From an uncultured Lachnospiraceae bacterium (lineage in GTDB: Bacteria; Bacillota; Clostridia; Lachnospirales; Lachnospiraceae), in the NCBI GenBank assembly GCA_934351255.1, contig CAKRJH010000001.1:186001-250000 (forward strand): a DNA stretch of 64,000 nt, written 5' to 3'. Positions within the stretch are counted from its first letter, which is position 1; the number at the start of each line of letters is the position of its first letter. This document shows, in pieces, positions 59,264-64,000 of this stretch. The translations under genes and the position numbers were made by a program. A model generated the notes under the pieces. That model was not told the DNA's origin. It ran no database searches and saw only the letters and a list, made by a program, of their open reading frames with translations.

Positions 59264-59278
59264 AAGGTGGACAAAACA

Positions 59279-60274
59279 ATGGATATGTTGACATTGGCGG
59301 AGGAGATTATCGGAGGAAGACGGATTACCAGACAGGATGATCTGACGGTTTTTCTGGACTGTGATCTGGAGCAGCTCTGTGAGGGCGCAGACCGCATCCG
59401 TGAGGCGATGGTGGGCGAACGTGTGGATCTGTGTGCCATTATCAATGGAAGAAGCGGAAAATGCCCGGAGGACTGCAAATACTGTGCCCAGTCCGCGCAT
59501 CATCATACGGATTGTGAAGTGTACGATTTCCTGCCGGAGCAGGAGATCCTCGATGCCTGCGAACTGCATGAGAAGGAGGGGGTAGACCGTTTCTCCATCG
59601 TGACGGCGGGCAAGAGCCTGACCGGGGAAGAGTTTGAAAAGGCAATTCATGCCTATGAGACGATGCACAGCCGGTATCATATTGATCTGTGCGCTTCCAT
59701 GGGATTCCTGGATGAGGAGCAGCTTCGCCGTCTGCATGAGGCGGGTGTGACCAGCTATCATCATAATATCGAGACCTCAAGAAGAAACTTCCCGAATATC
59801 TGCACGACACATACTTATGACATGAAGATAGAGACCTTGAAAAAGGTGAAGGCGGCGGGGATGTGCGCCTGCTCCGGAGGCATTATCGGTATGGGAGAGA
59901 CCTGGGAGGATCGTCTGGACATGGCGGTCAGCCTGGCGGAACTTGGCATTGACTCCATCCCGATCAATGCGCTGATGCCGATCCCCGGAACACCGCTGGA
60001 GGGAAGGGAGACACTGAGTGAGGATGATATTCTGCGCACGATCGCATTCTTCCGCTATATCAATCCGGAGGCGAATATCCGTCTGGCAGCAGGCCGTGCG
60101 CTGCTCACCGGAGACGGGAAGAAAGCCTTTGAGTCCGGTGCTTCTGCTACGATCACCGGAAACATGCTTACGACCGTTGCCGGTGCCACGATCCGCAGTG
60201 ACCGTAAGATGCTTCAGGATATGGGCCGCGAGGTCGCTCCTGCTTGTGAATCTATGGAAAATATGTTAGAATAA
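59279..60274 (+). CDS. bioB: Biotin synthase
   Basis: The radical-SAM enzyme that inserts sulfur into dethiobiotin. The 331 residues show the Cys-x3-Cys-x2-Cys cluster in GKCPEDCKYCAQSAHHHTDC, FSIVTAGKSLTGEEFE, SYHHNIETSRRNFPNICTTH (second cluster Cys and N-H-N-I-E-T motif) and ACSGGIIGMGETWEDRLDMA, all hallmarks. ATG 59279 with AAAGGTGG upstream is preferred to the in-frame GTG 59267, which overlaps that site. It stands opposite bioY and shares the operator region. Confidence 0.95.
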   Translation: MDMLTLAEEIIGGRRITRQDDLTVFLDCDLEQLCEGADRIREAMVGERVDLCAIINGRSGKCPEDCKYCAQSAHHHTDCEVYDFLPEQEILDACELHEKEGVDRFSIVTAGKSLTGEEFEKAIHAYETMHSRYHIDLCASMGFLDEEQLRRLHEAGVTSYHHNIETSRRNFPNICTTHTYDMKIETLKKVKAAGMCACSGGIIGMGETWEDRLDMAVSLAELGIDSIPINALMPIPGTPLEGRETLSEDDILRTIAFFRYINPEANIRLAAGRALLTGDGKKAFESGASATITGNMLTTVAGATIRSDRKMLQDMGREVAPACESMENMLE

Positions 60275-60344
60275 GAGGTGGACTGCGAGAAAATCGATAC
60301 ATCTATGGCATTTTACTTAAGAATCTTTCGCAGCGAGAAAAAAC

Positions 60345-60367
60345 TGCAATTCAAAAGCGAAATTGCA
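60345..60367 (+). promoter_or_regulatory. Hairpin directly before the asnS ribosome-binding site
   Basis: TGCAATT (60345-60351) and AATTGCA (60361-60367) form a 7-bp stem two bases ahead of the AGGAGGT site. It might tune translation. No T-box consensus or specifier structure is present in the 108-bp gap. Confidence 0.35.
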
Positions 60368-60382
60368 CAGGAGGTATTATCG

Positions 60383-61774
60383 ATGGAAATCGTATCAATT
60401 CGTGACATATTCAGGAACAAAGACAAATATATCGGCACTGAGGTGACCGTGGGAGGATGGGTCCGCAATATCCGTGACTCCAAGACCTTCGGATTTATCG
60501 TGCTCAATGACGGTACCTTTTTTGAGACTCTGCAGGTGGTATACCATGACAGCATGGACAACTTTGCACAGATCTGCAAATTAAATGTCGGTGCGGCGCT
60601 GGTGATCCGCGGTGAGCTGGTGGCTACCCCGAATGCGAAGCAGCCATTTGAGATCCAGGCTGCAGAGATTACGGTCGAGGGTGAATCCACACCGGATTAT
60701 CCGCTCCAGCCAAAGAGACATTCTATGGAATATCTTCGTACGATCACGCATCTGCGTCCGAGAACCAACACCTTCCAGGCAGTGTTCCGCGTGCGCTCCC
60801 TGTGTGCATATGCGATCCACAAGTTCTTCCAGGAGAGAGACTTTGTCTACGTGCATACTCCACTGATCACCGGAAGTGACTGCGAGGGCGCCGGAGAGAT
60901 GTTCCAGGTGACTACGATGGATCTGAACAATGTTCCAAAGACCGGGGAGGGAGCGGTGGATTACTCCCAGGACTTCTTCAAGAAGCCGACCAATCTGACG
61001 GTCAGCGGCCAGTTAAATGGCGAGACTTATGCGATGGCATTTAAGAATATCTACACGTTTGGACCTACATTCCGTGCGGAGAATTCCAACACCACCCGTC
61101 ATGCGGCCGAGTTCTGGATGATCGAGCCTGAGATCGCATTTGCGGATCTGACCGATGATATGCTGCTGGCAGAGAGCATGCTCAAATACGTCATCCGCTA
61201 TGTGCTGGAACACGCGCCGGAGGAGATGGCATTCTTCAACAAATTCATCGACAAGGGGCTGATCGAGAGACTGCAGCATGTCGTGGATTCCGAGTTTGGG
61301 CGTGTGACTTATACAGAGGCCGTTGAGCTTCTCGAGAAGAACAATGACAAGTTTGAATATAAGGTATCCTGGGGATGCGATCTGCAGACCGAGCATGAGA
61401 GATATCTGACCGAACATATCTTCAAGCGTCCGGTTTTTGTGACGGATTATCCAAAGGAGATCAAGGCATTCTACATGAAGTTAAATGAGGACGGCAAGAC
61501 CGTGGCAGCGATGGATTGTCTGGTGCCCGGCATCGGTGAGATCATCGGCGGAAGCCAGCGAGAGGATGATTATGAGAAACTGGTGGCGCGTATGGAGGAG
61601 CTGGGACTGGCCAAAGAAGATTATGACTTCTACCTCGATCTGAGAAAATACGGTTCTGCCAGACATGCGGGCTTTGGACTTGGATTTGAGCGCTGCGTGA
61701 TGTATCTGACCGGCATGGGCAACATCCGTGATGTGATCCCGTTCCCGAGAACAGTCAACAACTGTGAACTGTAA
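60383..61774 (+). CDS. asnS: Asparagine--tRNA ligase
   Basis: A class II aminoacyl-tRNA synthetase that loads asparagine onto tRNA-Asn. The 463-residue protein has an N-terminal OB-fold anticodon-binding domain ([20 protein letters not shown]) and the class II core: motif 2 [20 protein letters not shown] and motif 3 [20 protein letters not shown], with [11 protein letters not shown] typical of AsnRS. ATG 60383 follows AGGAGGT; the frame is open to 60278 without such a site. AsnA lies 29 bp downstream, so amino acid synthesis and tRNA charging are probably co-expressed. Confidence 0.95.
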   Translation: MEIVSIRDIFRNKDKYIGTEVTVGGWVRNIRDSKTFGFIVLNDGTFFETLQVVYHDSMDNFAQICKLNVGAALVIRGELVATPNAKQPFEIQAAEITVEGESTPDYPLQPKRHSMEYLRTITHLRPRTNTFQAVFRVRSLCAYAIHKFFQERDFVYVHTPLITGSDCEGAGEMFQVTTMDLNNVPKTGEGAVDYSQDFFKKPTNLTVSGQLNGETYAMAFKNIYTFGPTFRAENSNTTRHAAEFWMIEPEIAFADLTDDMLLAESMLKYVIRYVLEHAPEEMAFFNKFIDKGLIERLQHVVDSEFGRVTYTEAVELLEKNNDKFEYKVSWGCDLQTEHERYLTEHIFKRPVFVTDYPKEIKAFYMKLNEDGKTVAAMDCLVPGIGEIIGGSQREDDYEKLVARMEELGLAKEDYDFYLDLRKYGSARHAGFGLGFERCVMYLTGMGNIRDVIPFPRTVNNCEL

Positions 61775-61803
61775 TGACAAGATAAGAAAGGCATGGTAAG
61801 TAT

Positions 61804-62814
61804 ATGGGCAACATTTATATTCCGGAGGGCTACAAAAGTCCGCAGTCGATCAAGGACACTGAAAAGGCCATCAAAGAAGTAAAAGATTATTTTGAGAGAG
61901 CACTGGCGGATGCATTGAACCTGACCCGTGTTTCCGCACCTCTGTTTGTCAAGCCGGAGTCCGGTCTGAACGACAACTTAAACGGTGTGGAGAGACCGGT
62001 TTCGTTCGGTATCAAGGAGCAGGGAGATGCCACGGCGGAGATCGTACATTCCCTGGCCAAGTGGAAGAGAAACGCACTGGGCGAATATGGATTTGAAGTG
62101 GGCGAGGGCCTGTATACCGATATGAGTGCGATCCGCAGGGACGAGGACACGGACAATGTCCATTCCATCTACGTGGATCAGTGGGACTGGGAGAAGATCA
62201 TCCGCAAGGAGGACCGCAATGTGGAGACGCTCAAGGAGACCGTCTTCCGCATCTATATGGCCCTCAAGGAGACTGAGTATTATATGTGCGGCAAGTATCA
62301 TTTTATGGATCCGTTCCTGCCAAATGAGATCACGTTTGTGACGACACAGGAGCTGGAAGACCGCTGGCCGGACAAGACCACCAAGGAGCGTGAGGATCTG
62401 ATCGCCAAGGAAAAGGGCGCGGTCTTCCTGATGCAGATCGGTGGAGCACTTGGTTCCGGAGAGCCCCATGACGGACGTGCTCCGGACTATGATGACTGGC
62501 AGTTAAACGGAGATATCATTGTATATTATCCGGTGCTGGATCGTGCCCTGGAACTGTCTTCCATGGGTATCCGTGTTGATGAGGAATCTCTGGCCAGACA
62601 GCTTGAGATCGCGGGATGCGAGGAGCGTGCACAGATGCCGTTCCAGAAGAGCATTCTGGAAAAGAAACTCCCATATACGATCGGCGGAGGGATCGGACAG
62701 TCTCGTATCTGCATGTTCTTCCTGCAGAGAGCGCACATCGGAGAGGTACAGTCTTCTCTGTGGCCGCAGGACGTGATGGAACAGGCAAAGGCACACGGCG
62801 TGAATTTACTGTAA
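61804..62814 (+). CDS. asnA: Aspartate--ammonia ligase (AsnA-type asparagine synthetase)
   Basis: It makes asparagine from aspartate, ammonia and ATP. The 336 residues fit AsnA, which shares the class II synthetase fold. Visible blocks are [69 protein letters not shown] and [20 protein letters not shown]. It follows asnS by 29 bp on the same strand, an orderly pairing of asparagine supply with use. The next gene begins 28 bp after its stop. Confidence 0.96.
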   Translation: MGNIYIPEGYKSPQSIKDTEKAIKEVKDYFERALADALNLTRVSAPLFVKPESGLNDNLNGVERPVSFGIKEQGDATAEIVHSLAKWKRNALGEYGFEVGEGLYTDMSAIRRDEDTDNVHSIYVDQWDWEKIIRKEDRNVETLKETVFRIYMALKETEYYMCGKYHFMDPFLPNEITFVTTQELEDRWPDKTTKEREDLIAKEKGAVFLMQIGGALGSGEPHDGRAPDYDDWQLNGDIIVYYPVLDRALELSSMGIRVDEESLARQLEIAGCEERAQMPFQKSILEKKLPYTIGGGIGQSRICMFFLQRAHIGEVQSSLWPQDVMEQAKAHGVNLL

Positions 62815-62842
62815 ACAGACAGATTGCCAGGGGGATAATGTG

Positions 62843-64000
62843 ATGAGCAAAGTATTTACTTCGGCACAGATACTGTTGCCGGCATCTCAGATTGACCGCT
62901 CCAAATGGGCGGTGATCGCCTGCGACCAGTTCACCAGTGAGCCGGAATACTGGAAACAGGTCGAGGAGAAAGTGGGAGAGAGTCCTTCCACGCTGTCTCT
63001 GATCTACCCGGAAGTGTATCTGGGAGGAGATGACAGCCGGATCTCGAAGATCCAGGATACGATGATTCAGTATCTGCGGGATGGTGTATTTGACACAGCG
63101 GTAGAGGATGGATATGTATTTGTGATCCGTACTACAGAGTCAGGCAGACGTCTGGGGCTGGTGGGGGCACTGGATCTGGAGGCATATGATTTCCATCCGG
63201 ACAGGAAAGCGCTGGTACGTGCGACCGAGCAGACCGTGGCATCCCGTATCCCACCGCGCATGAAGGTGAGACTGGATGCGAGTCTGGAGTCACCACATGT
63301 GATGGTGCTGATGGAGGATATCCGGTATCATATCCTTCGGGATCTGTCCCGGAAAACGGACACATTGGACAAACTGTATGATGTGGAACTGATGCTGGGC
63401 GGCGGTCATCTGGAAGGCTATGCAGTGACCGGACAGGAAGCACAGCATTTGAATGTATTGTTTGATGAGATGGAAGACCGGTGCGGCGGGCTGCTGTTTG
63501 CGGTGGGGGATGGCAATCATTCCCTCGCAACGGCCAAGGCGTGCTGGGAGGAGATCAAAAAGAACCTGTCTGATGAGGAGGCCAAGAGCCATCCGGCTCG
63601 GTATGCGTTGGTAGAACTGTGTGACCTTCATGATCCTTCATTGGTATTTGAACCGATCCACCGTATTCTGTTCGGTGGTCAGATGGATGCCGTGACCGAG
63701 TATTTTGAGAAGGCATTGCAGCGGGAAGGCATGAGCCTGGTACCCGGTGACGAGATCGTGTTTACCCAGGGAGACATGCGCAGACAGACAGCGATCCAAG
63801 GCAGGGGAGACCGGCTTCCGGTAGAGGTCCTGCAGAAGGTTCTGGACGCGTATCTGGGCGAACACTCTGAGGTGGAGATCGACTATATCCATGGTACGGA
63901 TTCGCTGAATAAGCTGGTGGAGGAAAGCGGCGGTCTTGGCATTGCCCTGCAGGCGATCGACAAGCAGAGTCTGTTCCCGGCCATTCAGGCAGGCGGCGTG
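62843..64000 (+). CDS. DUF1015 family protein (3' end outside window)
   Basis: An open frame from ATG 62843, preceded by AGGGGG, runs to the window edge (386 codons seen). It reads VFTSAQILLPASQIDRSKWA, VIACDQFTSEPEYWKQVEEK, IYPEVYLGGDD, a central FAVGDGNHSLATAKACWEEI and ARYALVELCDLHDPSLVFEP, the conserved blocks of DUF1015. The GDGNHSLATAK segment is the family hallmark. The function is uncertain; neighbours of such genes are often serine or coenzyme metabolism genes. It lies 28 bp after asnA on the same strand and may be co-transcribed. Confidence 0.85.
   Translation, partial: MSKVFTSAQILLPASQIDRSKWAVIACDQFTSEPEYWKQVEEKVGESPSTLSLIYPEVYLGGDDSRISKIQDTMIQYLRDGVFDTAVEDGYVFVIRTTESGRRLGLVGALDLEAYDFHPDRKALVRATEQTVASRIPPRMKVRLDASLESPHVMVLMEDIRYHILRDLSRKTDTLDKLYDVELMLGGGHLEGYAVTGQEAQHLNVLFDEMEDRCGGLLFAVGDGNHSLATAKACWEEIKKNLSDEEAKSHPARYALVELCDLHDPSLVFEPIHRILFGGQMDAVTEYFEKALQREGMSLVPGDEIVFTQGDMRRQTAIQGRGDRLPVEVLQKVLDAYLGEHSEVEIDYIHGTDSLNKLVEESGGLGIALQAIDKQSLFPAIQAGGV

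Noticed and set aside
60275..60382. Possible T-box or amino-acid-responsive leader before asnS
   Set aside because: The gap is only 108 bp, and the conserved T-box sequence and antiterminator are absent.
1..64000. CRISPR array, tRNA or rRNA genes
   Set aside because: No regularly spaced direct repeats with spacers and no tRNA cloverleaf or CCA-ending element was recognised by eye; a tRNAscan or CRISPR finder run would settle this.

Overview
The window looks like the chromosome of a gut-type member of the Clostridia, most likely a Lachnospiraceae. This is an inference from several things: a surface protein carrying the SGNAVSG-type motif common in that family, AAA-ATPase_like and DUF4143 ATPases, strong AGGAGG ribosome-binding sites, many extended -10 promoters, and a fused fucokinase/GDP-fucose pyrophosphorylase. 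No tRNA, rRNA or CRISPR array was seen.

Region 1 (1-16075) is an exopolysaccharide or capsule cluster, all on the + strand. It starts inside a membrane sugar transferase, then has a stand-alone AAA-ATPase_like/PD-(D/E)XK protein. Assembly genes follow: two acyltransferases, a WecG/TagA transferase, two GT4 and one GT2 glycosyltransferases, a Wzy-like polymerase, a putative fucosyltransferase, a Galf/Gtf3-like transferase, a pyruvyltransferase paired with an Fe-S F420H2-dehydrogenase-like protein, a flippase and UDP-galactopyranose mutase. By eye the DNA becomes strongly AT-rich from about 2.1 kb.

Region 2 (about 16.1-31.7 kb) is an AT-rich accessory island. It holds a decayed IS21 element, an AIPR abortive-infection protein with a C-terminal S1-like domain, several orphan proteins, broken genes (an XRE antitoxin with an amber codon, an ATPase fragment, a short HNH-like gene), a DUF4143 ATPase, a lone tyrosine recombinase and a methyltransferase. 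It ends with a tight three-gene operon: sce7726-type PD-(D/E)XK protein, sce7725-type protein, and a HEPN/RES NAD+-phosphorylase-like protein. That operon is the strongest candidate for a poorly described conflict or defence system.

Region 3 (31.7-42.5 kb) is an AraC regulator followed by a nucleotide-sugar locus: gmd, fcl, manC, manA, a phosphomannomutase-type mutase, the bifunctional salvage enzyme fkp, and fucU. Together they make GDP-L-fucose by both the de novo and the salvage route, which fits the putative fucosyltransferase in the capsule cluster.

Region 4 (42.5-64 kb) is mixed and mostly core-like: a flavoprotein, an LCMT-type methyltransferase, VanZ, a TetR-regulated ABC exporter with two matching palindromic operators, a DUF4430 surface protein, a sensor diguanylate cyclase, a Na/Pi transporter, purE, cinA, a divergent biotin locus (bioY-bioD and bioB) around a BirA-like operator, asnS, asnA and a partial DUF1015 gene.

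Two copies of a compact cassette (23.56-23.96 kb and 42.78-43.14 kb) encode 50- and 31-residue membrane peptides. Each lies between convergent extended -10 promoters and a shared terminator, with a conserved leader motif on both RNAs. They look like type I toxin-antitoxin loci and are absent from a normal minimum-length gene list.
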